Assembly (NCBI RefSeq): GCF_000004195.4
Contig: NC_030681.2
Location: 91,457,681-91,521,680 of the forward strand
DNA: 64,000 bases
Source of the DNA: Xenopus tropicalis
Taxonomy: Eukaryota > Chordata > Amphibia > Anura > Pipidae
Reading direction: 5' to 3'
The notes under the pieces were generated by a model. The model worked only from the letters and a program-made list of their open reading frames with translations, searched no databases and had not been told where the DNA came from. The position numbers and the translations under genes are program-made. Position 1 is the first letter of the stretch. Every line of letters starts with the position of its first letter. Positions 20,401-35,400 of the stretch are shown here, one piece after another.

Positions 20401-23400
20401 GCAAACAGATACTGAGGCATATTTATTAACATTGGAGACATGCATAACCGATGATGTTGCCCATAGCAGCCAATCAGCAATTAGATTTTAATGGTCACCT
20501 ACAAGTTAGAAAACAAAAGCAAAGATCTGATTGGTTACTATGGACAACATCACCAATGATGTTTGTCTCCAATGTTAATAAACACACCCCTTAAGACTGT
20601 AAGCTTGTTTTCAAACTCCTAGCATTTGTGTAATTTATTTATAACAACTGTACCCCCTGTTTTTGTCTACATCTTGTAAAGCACTGCATGTTATATTAAT
20701 AAATAAATAGAATAAAGTACAACAGGCAGAAAAGGAACACAAATATTTCAAAAAGCATATTAAATAAATAATAAAGGCCAGATGAAAAATTGCTTTGAAT
20801 ATGTCCATCTACAGATAAAGCTGTATTTAAAGGTGCCCCTTTAAAGGAACAGTTCTGTGTGAAAATGAAACATCTGCCCACTCCAGCCTTTAAAAATTAC
20901 CTTTTTGCCTAACTAACTATATTGCAAATATTTTTTATTTTGCGCAGTCTATCCATTTTACCCAGTTTAATTTTTATGCAGAACTGTTCCTTTAAAGGTT
21001 TTGCAAATATAACCCAGGATTTATATGATCTTTACAAAAAAAATCCTCTGTATTCTTATATCCCGAATAACAAATGTAATAGACACTGATTTCTTATGCT
21101 TTAAAATAATAAAATTTAGTAAATCCTCTTGAAAACCTAATGGCCACAGATATTGAATCAATGCAAACTTCTAAAATCAACCTTCTCCTCAAGGGCAATA
21201 ATTACTGTTTGTACCCCTTTAAAGTTTCACTCTGTTATTTGCCTTTGTTATGCAGACTCTAATTCTAGATTCTGACAAGTGCTTATAATTACAAGTGTAG
21301 CATGGTGGATTTTCTACTGATTTTATAATAATTTACAATATATACATCTGCTTTGACATATGAATCAAATCTTAGGTTTGAGTCCAGTAAAAGCAGATTT
21401 TGGGACAGCTATTGTCCAGTGTTCAAGGTGCAGTGTCTTTGTTCTATATATATTGCTGGGTAAATAGTAAACACAGGTATTGTTACCCAGCAAATATCCT
21501 TGGAATAAACAAACAGACAGCTGATAAACAATGTACTCTATGTACAACTTATTTGAGAAACAAATAAGGCCTGCTACAAAGTTAGTAAATTGTCTAGTTG
21601 AGAGGTTTTGTTCATGACAAAAGTCAGCACTTGGTGTTGGGGGTTTTGCTAACAACTGGTATAAAAGGGAGCCTCCACCATGTGTCGGTAGCTTCGCCTA
21701 GGACTCCTGAACGAGTGCCGGGACTTTTGGATCATCGCTTGGTTATCGGGAACCTGACGGTCTTGCACCAAAGGTTGTGGGGCTCCCCGATTGTGCTGAA
21801 TTGTGCAGAACTGGCTATACTTGTAACTATAATCATACAAAGTTAAGTAAATCTATTTAATTCTATTATTACTTGTGTGCATGTAAGTTATTGCTCACTA
21901 ACTGTCTATCAGAAAGTTTAATCATTGATCCTGCATATATATTAATATTTGTTATTAATGTCAATTAATACAAATTATTAATATTAATAAAGGTTCACCC
22001 CCTTTATTACAACAAGGTAGTAGCTGGGACTAATCTTAACAATCGTATTTCTCTATTTATTCTATTTGCCATTGGTATGCAGACTTCGGTAACACTGTGC
22101 AGAGTTTACCTGGACTGCAGCATGCCACAGGCATACACAAATGGAGCAGGATAACTAGGGTTCTGAAAACTCAGTGGCATAAGATGACCTTCCTGGGCTC
22201 ACCTAACACTTGCAAGAGCCCAAAACCAGTGCAGGGTGCAGTTAGGCTTGAACTGATGTTGGTATGATCAAAAACAGGATGCTTGTTTTTCACTACAATG
22301 TGCAAAACAGCTACAAAATGTCACTGTAAGTATTTATATTGCCCTTTCTTTATACACACCTTAATAGCAACAGTAGAATCAGAGTTATATGTTAGATAAT
22401 CAGAAAATGGAATTTCAATATTTATAATTCCAGATTCTGACATGCTGTAATTCCTTGTATTTATAAGATAGTCGCTGTAGAGTTTACTAATTGTAATTAA
22501 AACGTTTGTATTCATTTCTTCTTGTGTTAAAGGCAAATCATCTGGTCTTTGGATCTGGATCTGGATCTGAAAAGAGAAAAGTAAATTATTTTCACAAATT
22601 ATTAAGTAACGTGTTTCCATCTGCTAAACTGACAAATAGAAGAAAGTTCAGCAGGTTTTGTTATTAGATTGGCATTCTGAGTTTAAAAGAAAATATTTCT
22701 CTTTTCTGGCAAACAAATGATTTTGACTTTGAATAGTATTTTGTTCACCTTCTAAACAAAAAAAATATTTAAAACTGTAGAAATTGAATGCAGAAATCTG
22801 TGTGTTAAAAAACAACACTTTTGTAAATAATTCACAAATTTAAAACATAGTAACAAATTGCAAAACAGCAATTGTGGCATGTGCAAATGTTTGGACGCCA
22901 TTCCACTTGTCCAGTGAGAAACACAATTTTTCAAGGTCCCTGATCCTAATGATCTCATTAGGCCTTAATAGCCATTAAGTGTTACGGCTTTTTGACAATT
23001 ACAGAGCACAATAAAATTGTTGAAACCCTAAATTCGAACATTCACTCAGGCTTATGCCACACTTGGTGGATGCTAGGCCTGCTTGAATCAGTGCTCTTCT
23101 GTGTCTGCACCTGGAGCCAATGTGTCGGCCTGGGTGCAGGTACATGGAGCAGGTTTTGGCTCTGAAATACACGAATATGCATTTAGGCACTGAAATCAGC
23201 TGTGTGCCTGCACCTGGGCCAATGCAGTGGCTCCACTTGCAGACAGAGAGGAGCGCTGATTCAAAAATAGGAGCTGATTATCCACAGGACTGGATATGCT
23301 ATGTGGCATCAGCCAATCATGGGCTCACCTAAGCAACTGAGTGAAGACTTGAAACTGAAGTCTACAAAGCAGGAGAAACAATTGCAAAACATGCTTACAA

Positions 23401-26400
23401 TTTCTACTGTCTGTAAAGTTATTAAGAAATGGCAGTTAAGGGAAGATCTGGAAGGCTAAGAAAACTGCTAATTTGCTAGACAGAAGGGTAAAGGCAACTC
23501 CCTTATATGACTGCAAAGGACCCACAGGAAGGTTGTGGTGTTGCACATTCCACACTGCAGTGCTACTTCCACATACATGATCAAAAGTGATCACGAGCTA
23601 CTTAAGGAAAAGCGGGTTGAAGGATTTGGAATGGAATTGTCGAATGTTGACAACTGCAGAGCGTAATAAATCTCAAACTTTGGGCAGTTACTGAACAACC
23701 ATGGGCTTCTTTAAGCAACTGAGAGATGGATCTGAAAATTAAACTAATTAATGGCCCCTGAATTTAACATTAGTCAAAATCCATGGGTAGACCTTAAATG
23801 TCCAAGACAGCTGAAGAAGATCCCAGTTCTGTGGAAGTTCTGTGAAAGGAAGAGTGTTCTGTGCCAAAGGAATTGTTAATCAGTACTGACGTACTAGATT
23901 GGCCAAACGTTTGCACATGCCACATTTACTATTTTCTTTGTCCTATATTGTACATTTTGTGTAAAATACTTTTATAACACACTGTTTCCTATGGTAGTAG
24001 TTGTTTGCTACTGTACTTTTCACTTACAAAATTAATTAAATGCTTTAGAACATGAATTTTACATTTCTCAGGGGATGGTGTCAAAATGGTACAGTATACA
24101 CTTTGAGAAAAGTCAAATCTGGAAAAAAAAATGCTACTTGCCTGTACGGGATTATGGGAAAACATAAAATCCTGGTATGTAAAATCTGGGCTCTACTGTA
24201 TATCATTTGAAAAGGGGCGCCAAAACATTTGCTTTCAACTGTATATGCACATTTTCCAGCCTGCTACTATGTTAATATATTGTCAAAGGGCATTAGGGCC
24301 ACAAAAAAAATCTCAATCGCAATTTCTACTGTCTCTAATGTTATTAAGAAATGGCAGTTAAGGGAAGATCTGGAAGGCCAAGAAAACTATTAATTTGCTA
24401 GACATAAAGGTAAAGGCAACTCCCATTTATGACTGAAAAGGACCTACAGGAAGGTTGTGGTGTTGCACATTCCACACTGCAGTGTTACTTCTACATACAG
24501 TACATGATCAAAAGTCATCATGAGGTACTTGAAGAAAAGCAGGTTCTGGAACGGAATTGTCAAATGTTGACAACTGCAGAGCGTAATAAATTTTAAACTT
24601 TGGGCAGTTACTGAACAACCATGGGCTTCTTTAAGCAACTGAGAGAGGATCTGACAATTAAACTAATTAATGGCCCCTGAATTTTACATTAGTCAAAATC
24701 CATGGGTAGACCTTAAATGTCCAAGACGGCTGAAGAAGATCCCAGTTCTGTGGGAGTTCTGTGAAAGAAAGAGTTGGCTAAAATTCCTACAACAAAAATT
24801 AAAAGTCTATTTGCTGAATACAAAAGGTGGTTACAAGCTGTGTTCTGTGACAAAGGGATTTGCGTTTTAAAGTAAAAATTTTGACTTTTTAGAATTACAC
24901 AGAAATACACAGTTTCAATAATTTGGCATTTATTTTACACCACTTTTTACACCAGGGGCGACATACTACTGTTTGTATTTCTTTTTTTTTTCTAGTCATT
25001 TGGTTTATTTTGAGGAGGGGGGTTGCTCTAATAAGTGTAAAAATGCTAAATTTTTTTGTCATTTATTAGATGTCAAAGCCACAAGAAACGCAACTTTAAA
25101 TAGATGTTGAGGTGATGTAGAAGTCAATGGGAGTTGTCCTAGGCAAATTCTAATAATCTTTATTTAATTCATGGTTTAAACGTTCTAAGGTTTTTTTTTT
25201 ACTTTGTAAGTCCACAAATTTTTTTTTTACAAAAATGTAAAACCTTTAAAAAAAGGTTTTTCTTGTGCTTTTCATTTCACATTTTAATTTGTTCATGCTT
25301 TTTCAATTTTCAATCTTTTAATAAATTATTAGACATTCCTGGTTTTAGTGGAAATGAGTTTATTAGTGGTTTCAAAAACCTCTAAAACCATGATAACCAC
25401 ATAGTGTAAATATTTTTATAGCATCATAAAAAGACCCCTAACAGTCAAATTTTGACTTTGAAAAGTCAAAATTATGAGTATAGAATTCAAAGTGTAAAGT
25501 CATCATTTTAACCATTAAAATTTAACTCATCAGATTTTTTTTTAGTTGCCACAGTACTCATTAGTACTTTAAACAACTATATAAATCTGTATTAAAACAT
25601 GAACCTATAATACTGTACTGTACATTTCCGGTCAAGCATTCCTGCCTTTTCTTCAAAGAATTATAAGATTTTTTTATTAACCTACCTTTGCTGTGACATT
25701 TTGAATAGGAATTGAAAGGTCTGGTTGACCAACGACAAACATTCTGTACTCAGAAGTTGCTCTCTCAATATACCATAAAGCAGTCACTGTTTTGCCTTGA
25801 AAATGAATGAAAAAAAATGAATAACATATTCTTTAGATGTCATTTTTTAATTTAGTTTTATGTGTGCAGTGTTTTTCCATTACAGGTATCGGACCCCTTA
25901 TCCGGAAACCCATTATCCAGAAAGTTCCGAATTACGGAAAGGCCATCTCCCATAGACTCCATTTTAATAAAATAATTCACATTTTAAAAAATGATTTCCT
26001 TTTTCTCTGTAATAATAAAACAGTACCTTGTACTTGATCCCAACTAAGGTATAATTAATGCTTATTGGAGCCAAAACAATCCTATTGGGTTTAATTACTT
26101 TATTACTTTATTTTTTTTAGCAGACTAAAGGTAGGAGATCCAAATTACGGAAAGACCCCTTATCTGGAAAACCCCAGGTCCCAAGCATTCTGGATAACAG
26201 GTCCCATACCTGTACTACAAATTCCTGCTAATATTAAATGATTGTTACCGCAGTATAAATGGTCTGGCTCTGGGATTGAATGCAATATAGGTGGCCTGAT
26301 CCTTTGCATTGAAATCCAAACTATTTAGATGTATAGGGCTCCAGTATTTTCCCACATTGTCATTATGACAATTTCCCACAATGTCATTATAGTGCCAAGT

Positions 26401-29400
26401 GCCAGAAGTGAAATAGTCCAGACACTGGAAATGTTTGCCACAACTTGTAGACAATTTTCTACCATACACACTTGAAATTGCATTCATTTTGACATATTAG
26501 CCATATTTCAGGCTGGTGCAACTCCCCGCACAGCCACAGTGACTGGAATTATGGGACACTGCACTAGTGTTAACGGGGATGTTCACCTTTGGAAAGTCCA
26601 ACCAAAGTGGAAGAACTTTGCAAAAGAAGTGCTTTCCCAAATACATTACTGTAGATAAAAATATTGTCTGCATAAGTTGTAATACAAGTAATTAAAATTG
26701 GAACTTTTTGTAAGGTGGCCTTAGTATAACCTGGAGAAAAGGGTTGTGACCCCCCCTCCTTCACTTTGTAAATGCAGTAAGTTGAAAGATTGTAAGCAAA
26801 TAACAATCTTCTGTAAAGAACTGCATGACTTTATGCACTACTGTGTATACCCGTCCCCAAGGGTGTCCACAGAAAAATTTCCAACGGGGCAAAGTCACTG
26901 AGCAAAAACAACTTGTTTTTCTAGACAAAACCTTTATACAATGAATAAGTATCAAGTTTGTAGGAAATTCATTTACTGGCAAAGCCCACAGAGCCCCTCA
27001 CAACTCATAAAATTGTATAACTAGGGGAGCTGTTTAAGAAGAGAGTATAAATCATGAAAGTGCGCAGTACTACGAAAATCTTTTGGCCATGTGCACTTTG
27101 TGAACACACATCTAAATCCCACACCCATTTTAACCCCAGTATAATTACTACAAAAAATAGGCAACCTGCACATTAACCCAATATGTGCCAATATAATTAC
27201 TAAATAAAATAGATAACGGACATTTTAACCCCAGAACTGCCAGTGTAATTACTATCGAAATTGTATCATCTGTATATTGACCCCAGATTTGCCAGTATAA
27301 TTACTATATGAAATGGATAAGCAGCATATAAAATACAGACATGTCACTATAATCACTGTAGAAAGATCATAAAAATGGCCAGTGAGTGCACCACTAACTT
27401 TAGACTGATATCTACTGTGGCAAGACAAAAGTCAAAGGATCATGCACCTGCTTTTCAGAATTAACATTGCCTAGTGCCTTTTGGGTCTTAAGATGAGCCT
27501 GACCATGCTGTACTCAAGTAGGGAGGGCGGAGCTGTAATGCCTGGAACTTCTTTCCGCTTCAGCTGTTTAGACTACTCATTTTCTCTAGAAGTTTAACTT
27601 CTGGTAGATCTGCATTGGACAGGCAGAAGGTTGAACTTCCCTTCCAGCCTATCCAATCCCTTCATGGCTCTACCGGGACTTAAACTTCAAGAGAAAACAA
27701 GTAAAAAGCTGTGTAAAGGATTTTGTGAGGTATGCTAAATTCTGGGGGGGGGCTCCCTTGACGCTATTTGCGACTGCCCATGCCTGTCTCGTTACTGCCC
27801 CCTGCAGCCAGTTAGATCTCTGCTGCATTAGTCAAGGAGTGTGGCCTGGGCATGTCCTGTGCTGAAGAGTGTTATTCACTGCTGATCTCTGCATCTGCAC
27901 TTAAGGTTAGCATCTAACTATCACAGTAGCACAGTAAAAAGAAAAGAGAATGTGTATTTTATGTTATTACCCAAAGTCTTACCTGTCTTTTCCTCTGTCA
28001 CTAAAGCTGTTAAGATAAACCTTTGCCAAAATGAACACTTAAAGGCTTCATAGTAGGATAAATTGAAGTTTTCAGATCCATATATCTTTATTCAAAAAGA
28101 AAAAACAATATTGTAATTGTAATACTTGTTATCAAGCTCATATTTTATTGGAAATATTAGTCACTAGCTAACAGAGCATAAAGTATGACTTACACAAGCT
28201 GGGCAGAATCATTCAACCCCTTGCTCACATTGTTCTATGTTTATGTCATGTATTATAGGTCCCTCTGCTTTCCATACAATCTGTTCACCCACAACTATGA
28301 AAATCACAGGGACATCAAGTTCCATTCATCTTGTCAGCAGAAAACAAGATTAGGGAGTCAGCCTGGGTGGGGAGGGGAAATGGTCCATGCAAATCAGACT
28401 GAAGACTAACATGGTTCCTCTCAGTCTACTTATGTCTCTACATATAGTTTCCCATGAGTAATAAACAGTAAGAAACAGTGTAAGTAAGTAAGTAAGAAAC
28501 AGTGATTTTCTGGTGATGTAAATTATTATCTTTAAGCCAAAGCTTATGGTGTAACTAGAGCTAGTTCCATTAGATAAAACCTATCTAACAAATTTCAAGT
28601 TTCATAACAAATATTTGATCAGCACTATGTATGTTTTTGGGCCCTGAATATGAGATGCAAAAATAAAAGGCTCCAAATTATTGTTGTGTGTGACATTTGT
28701 CTAAATGCAGACTGTTTAACATTAGAAATAAAAATCACACATAAGAGTACATGGAACAATCAGGAACAGATACAGGAACAATCACAGATCTTAAATATGA
28801 AATTGTAAAATATATACAATTTATTTATTTATCTGGTTCAATAATCAGGATAAATAAAATTAAAAAATCAATATAAGAACATAATTTGCAGAAAAATAAG
28901 AAAGAATGCTTACCTCAAATGTTTTATTCATACAAATGAGATCTTCAGGATAATATTGAAAATAATAATAATAATCATAATAATAATTCGAATAATAAGT
29001 ATTCAACTTTAGTGAAAGTGTTACAGTTCCTTTAACAGGTCTTCCACTGCTGTAGCTAAAATAATTTAAAAAAAAAAGTCACAAGAAAATATTTGACTCA
29101 CTATGCACCCTTATTACAGTTTCATGCTCTAGCAACTGGGCTGATCCATATTTAATACAATATAATGCTAAAGCTTTGTGATTTTATTCTGTATATACAG
29201 TACATTGTGAGCCAGTCCCTAACCTCAGGTAAATGACAGCAGGATGGAGCATGTGCTATTAATGACTTTAATAGAAAACAGGGAGCTGCTAAGGAATATT
29301 TGGAGGCACAGATCTTCAAGGGCTGAATTCTGCTACATTGTACATTGAGTCAGATGCAGAAAATATAGTCAAAGAGATACCACTTTCAGTCAGAGCTGTA

Positions 29401-32400
29401 TTTAGGTCTGGTGCCGACCCTCTATGGTGCCGACCCTCTATGTTGCAGAGTCACAGCTGGTTGCATTAACCGCAGTGCATGAACCCCTAACCCCCCCCCC
29501 CCCCAGCTCTGTCATCAGAGACTATGGGGATTTTTTTTGTAAAGAAAAATCTTACGTATAGGCACCTTAGGGCCACCCCCCAATATATATATATATATAT
29601 ATATACAGCCCTGCTTTCAGTGGCAATTACATTTACACACTGAAAATGTTTAATTAATATATATATCTGAAATTTGCTTAGCAGAATTAGATTTTACATT
29701 CTATGGATGACGAACTTACGTTGCAAAAACTTTCCCAAAAAAGTCTTCTTTGCTTGGTTTATAGTAGTATGAAGGAGCCACTATTGTTACATAAAAATCA
29801 GGAGGCTCTAAAACAAAATTAGAAAACAATCAAGACATTTTAAAGGACAGGGAAAGTGTAAATGCAAGTTTAGCTCCAGTGAACGTCGTACCTTAAACCT
29901 CTTTCATAGTGCTTTTAACTCACATTCGTTTTGATAAGGCCTAGCTGAACTTGGCCTAACCCCAGGGAGTTTAGTACCTTTTCTTTTAGAACTAGTGTGT
30001 CAACCAAAGCGGCTATGTGTGACTCAACAGATGATGTGAACACTTAAAAATCCTCCTACCTGTGCCTGCACCTGAGCGTATTCAATGCTTTTGGGTGCAG
30101 GCACAGGTAAGAGGATTTTCAAGCATAGAAGTGTATTCTCGGCAAGGGTTTTTCAGCTTGCTGAGAATACGCAACATGTGGCATTAGCCTAAAATGACAT
30201 TGGGGCTTGGATCTCATATTTGATAGCTAAATTAGGGCAAATAGTGTGCATCTGCACATTGTAGGAACTAATATGTTCTTGTTGGGTATCCAGGAGGAGA
30301 TTGAGACTTGACTATGTTGTTGAGTGGCACCTGCACTGCTTGAGGTGTTAAGTGGTTTGGGTGGTGGCAGAAATGATTGTCATTTGGGAAAAGATCTGCT
30401 CACTTGGCGTGTATGGCCACCTTTAGTATTCCTTTAAGATGAAGAAGTGCAATCCCACACTCATCCATCTATATTGCTGTAGAGCTCCAATACATATTCC
30501 TGATCTCAAATAAGTCTCATAAGAAATTAGAGAAGCAGAAACCTTATCTGTTGGTTAGGGGAAAATATGGCATTACTATTTTTCTCAACTTGCTTCAGGA
30601 ACAGACCTATTTGTACTATAAAGTCACACACAGAGCATTTTATCAAAACATATTTATTTGCAAATTTCATAATGATAGCTAATTTTTCAAACAGATATGG
30701 GACCTGTTATCCAGAATGCTTGAGACCTGGGGATTTCCAGAAAATTGGTAATTCCGTAATTTGGATCTCCATACTTAAAGTCTACTAAAAAAATCATTTA
30801 AACATTAAATAAACTCAACAGGGCTGTTAGTCATATCTTAGTTGGGATCAAGTACAAAGTAGTGTTTTATTATTACAGAGAAAAAGGATTTAATTTTTTT
30901 AAAATGTGAATTATTTGCTGAAAATGAACTCTATGGGAGATGGCCTTCCCGTAATATTGAGGTTTCTGAATAACGGGTTTCTTGATAACAGATCCTTTAC
31001 TTGTAGTGTTAACTTACCATTTTGAACAACAATAATAGATTCATAGGTTTCATAACCCTATGAAGAAAGAGGAAAAAAATGGTGAATAAAAAGCATTGCC
31101 TTTATAACATCAAAAAAGACAATGTTTACTCAAATTCTTTTGGTGAAAAAGACTTGAATGTTATTAAATCAGTCCCCAAAGTTAATGTAGAAAATTAAGG
31201 AACTTTACTTACATTTGGTCCAGCACTTATAGACAAGGAGCCAAGAGCCGAGTTAGCAGGTAGTAAAACCTCAGTTGAAAAAACTCCTAATTCAGTTGTC
31301 TGATTTAGTATTTGTTTTATAATGTTAGAACTTGAATCCTGTTATTGGTAGAGGAAAATAATATTAATCACACTTTTAAGGATACTTTAATTATCTTTTC
31401 CACTAAGTGACAGATTTATCAAAGATCAAATGGGGTATCTATTCAATTCTCATGGGAATTTTGATCAAATGGAACAGACTATTCCATTGATTTGATCAAT
31501 CAACCAAAACTAGTACTTAATATTGTCAAAGTCTTCTGGGGTTTTGATACCTCCAAACCTAAATGATCAACTGGTCTTAGATAACTTATATCACATAGTA
31601 GGCTGTGTTGTTTTTCCATTTTGGTTTGGTTTTGGTTTGAGGTTGATTTTAGTTGAATTACTGATACTAATTGATCTAGTGATTTGCTGTGGATTATTTA
31701 AAACTGATCTCTCAATAACCATAAATAACAAATCTACTCTTATGCATTTTGTATAATTTTCATTTACAAAATTCCTGCTCTGATTCAAATTGAAGCAAGT
31801 TTAGCAGTATTCATTTGGGTTTTATTTGTAGCATAGTGGAACACCTGGGCAGGTTTCATTTGCTCTAAGAAATTCCAAGGTGCTAAGTGATCTGTCATGC
31901 AATAGAAATCTCACTAAACTTAGTTATGGCAAGTCATGAATGCTTAGAAGTGCCTAGCTATTGCAAACATGCAAAATTAAATTTTTGAAAGTGATAATAA
32001 TTCTCCTGACCATAAGATGGAGCTATCACAAAATGTATTGATTGAATGCCCTGATAGGTGATATCTCAGCTTTGTAATGTAAGGAATTACCATTTAGTCT
32101 CTGTAAAAGATTTTGTACAGTCTGGTAAACATGTAGGTAAAGCACTCTTTTTTGTCCTTTACATATTGCCCTGTACTCCCTGAGCCCAAAGTTTTGCTCT
32201 ACCTGCATGTACAGGGGATGCAAATAGGTGGATCCCAGGAATGCCTAGGAATGCCCCTAGCATACAGATGTGCAAGCAAGGCAGTTTAGGAAGATAGTTG
32301 TAGAGACGCTTGGGTACTCTTTAATCCCCTATTCCGGAACAACAACAAAAAGGCCACTTTAACTTTTACAAAAATAAAGTTAAAAAAAAATTTAATTTTT

Positions 32401-35400
32401 TTTTCAAAGCTACTGCACTTTAAAGGTACAACTCTTTTTACCTGTTTTCATTACTTCAGAATTTACCTTTTCCAAAAAGTTAAAAAATGTACACATATGT
32501 ATTAACATATAGCCAAAGGTTTGCTGCAATCCGTTAACCAGATTAATAATTACATATTATATTAATTTAGTGCATTTGTTGTGTATAGTTTGTGAATCAT
32601 TTGAAAATGTCAATATTTCTGCATAAATATAATCTAATAGAAGATCTGCCTTTCATGCAAGTCCTAAAACATGATCCTGAGAATGCAAATAGACTAGTAA
32701 GCCACAAATATAATATTTAGGAAAATGATCCATAATTCCATATTTTTGTGTGACAAAAGCGTGTGAACCTCTAGGATGTTCAGTTCATTTGGAAAAGTGT
32801 TTAATGAAAAAGGTGTTTCAATCAATGGAAAAGTGTTTTTCTATAGAGTTTGCACTCCACAAGTTCATTGTCAGATCATGTACAAATGGAGGTTAATTTA
32901 AAATCCCAGGCTACTATCTAAGGAACTAAATGCCTCTTTTGTTATGTAAACAAATAAGACCAAAAGAGAACTTTACTGGCATGAATAAAAACTGATATGT
33001 TTGGCGAAAGGCAAACACTACATTCCTGCATAGGAACCTAATGCTATCAGTGAAACATATTGGTAACAGTATCATAGTTTGGGACTTCTTTTCTGCCTCT
33101 TACCAGGAAAGCTTGGCATCATTAATGGAACTAAAAATCAGGGTATCTGTCCTCAAAAAAAAATGGGTCATGCAATTTTGGGTCATGCAATTTGATCTAC
33201 CAAAGAATGATTACGTTTTTAAATCCTTCAGAAAGATTAAAGACTTCAAACACGAGTTCATTCAAAGAAGTCTACAAATATCCTGATGCTGTTCTGTAAG
33301 GAGAATTAGGCTAAAATTACTCCAAGCCAATGTGCAGACCGGATCAATAGTCACCAGATACTTTTAGTTGCAGTTATTGCTGCGGCAAAGGGTACCCTAT
33401 TCCCTTAATAAATAAATTAAAAAGCATCATAAAATGTTGAACACTAGAGATGTACCGAACCTCACAAAAAAAGTTCGCGAAACCCGTTTGCGAACTTCCG
33501 CCAAAAAGTGCGAACGTTCGCGAACTTTGCAACCTAGAAAAGCCATTTCTGGACAGAAAACTGATTTTAAAGTTGTTTAAAGGGTGCCACGACCTGGACA
33601 GTGGCATGCCGGAGGGGGATCAAGGGCAAAAATTTCTGACACAGCATTGCGTTTTGTGCTGTAAAGGGCACAAATCACACTACATTCTTAAACTTGTGTA
33701 ATAAACTGCTTTAAAACGTCCGGCGTCTACATGCCAATCAAGTCGTGTAAAGGTTACAGCCAGTTCACACGCAAAGACAAAACGCTTTAAAAAAAAAAAA
33801 GCCAAAAAGCTTTAATGATACCGTCAAGTGAGCGAATAATAGTTTTTACTAGTTGCTTGTCACCTCCAGGACGTTCGTCCTGTCGGTGGGAATATTTCTG
33901 TAGTGGTGTGTTTAGCAGTCACCGTGCTTGTGCGCACGTGCACAGTCAGGCAGAGGTAATTCAATGTACAGTGAAGTGAACCAAAAAACACTGATTCTGC
34001 AGTGTGGGCCCAGTTTTGGCCTACTTTATTGATCACCCGCGGTGACCATAAAAGATATGATTTTGCCCCTGTTGCAGAACCCTGAAAAATCAGGAATGTG
34101 TACATTCCTGAAAAATTATGTTTTTTTTGTCTGAAGCACAGAGGACAGAAAAAATATGTTAGATAAATGTTGAAAAACTTAGTTTTTTTGTTGTCGCAGC
34201 CACTGAAGCACAGAGGACAGAAAAAATATGTTAGATAATGTTGAAAAACTTTCTTTTTTTGTTGTCGCAGCCACTGAAGCACAGAGGACAGAAAAAATAT
34301 GTTAGATAAATGATATCACAACCATTTCCCAGGCAATATAGCGTACCAAACACTGATCAACCATGTTTTAACAGCAACTCGAATTTCGATAGCTGCACAT
34401 TGGAAAACTTCAACGCCAGCCTGTCTGTCCCTTCTCAGCCTGTCAGTTATAGCTTCTAATGCTAAAAGCCTAATGCTGCACAAATATGGCCGCCCCCTCA
34501 TAGAAGGACATGGGGGATCAGATAGGGAATGTAAAAGCTTGGACAAATATATGTTAGATAGATAAATGTTGAAAAACTTTCTTTTTTTGTTGTCGCAGCC
34601 ACTGAAGCACAGAGGACAGAAAAAATATGTTAGATAAATGATATCACAACCATTTCCCAGGCAATATAGCGTACCAAACACTGATCAACCATGTTTTAAC
34701 AGCAACTCGAATTTCGATAGCTGCACATTGGAAAACTTCAACGCCAGCCTGTCTGTCCCTTCTCAGCCTGTCAGTTATAGCTTCTAATGCTAAAAGCCTA
34801 ATGCTGCACAAATATGGCCGCCCCCTCATAGAAGGACATGGGGGATCAGATAGGGAATGTAAAAGCTTGGACAAATATATGTTAGATAGATAAATGTTGA
34901 AAAACTTTCTTTTTTTGTTGTCGCAGCCACTGAAGCACAGAGGACAGAAAAAATATGTTAGATAAATGTTGAAAAACTTTCTTTTTTTGTTGTCGCAGCC
35001 ACTGAAGCACAGAGGACAGAAAAAATATGTTAGATAAATGTTGAAAAACTTTCTTTTTTTGTTGTCGCAGCCACTGAAGCACAGAGGACAGAAAAAATAT
35101 GTTAGATAAATGATATCACAACCATTTCCCAGGCAAACCCTTTAAAAAAAGTAATATAGCGTACCAAGCACTGATCAACCATGATGATTTCGATAGCTGC
35201 ACATTGGAAAACTCCAACCCCCCTACCTTAGCTGAGGTCAAACAAAGACGAGTAGAATTTAACAAGGTTTTTGAGGCTGGCATTGCCAGACTAGCTAATA
35301 GACTCCCCACTTTCTCAAAATGTGGACGCCCTGGGAACTGTACGCTAATGAAGGCTGAAACCCTATTGTAGCGTTGAAATATAACTACCTAATATGTGTC

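Noticed and set aside
20841..20995. Short hairpin as a possible microRNA precursor
   Set aside because: TTAA-flanked T2-type MITE ends explain the inverted repeats.
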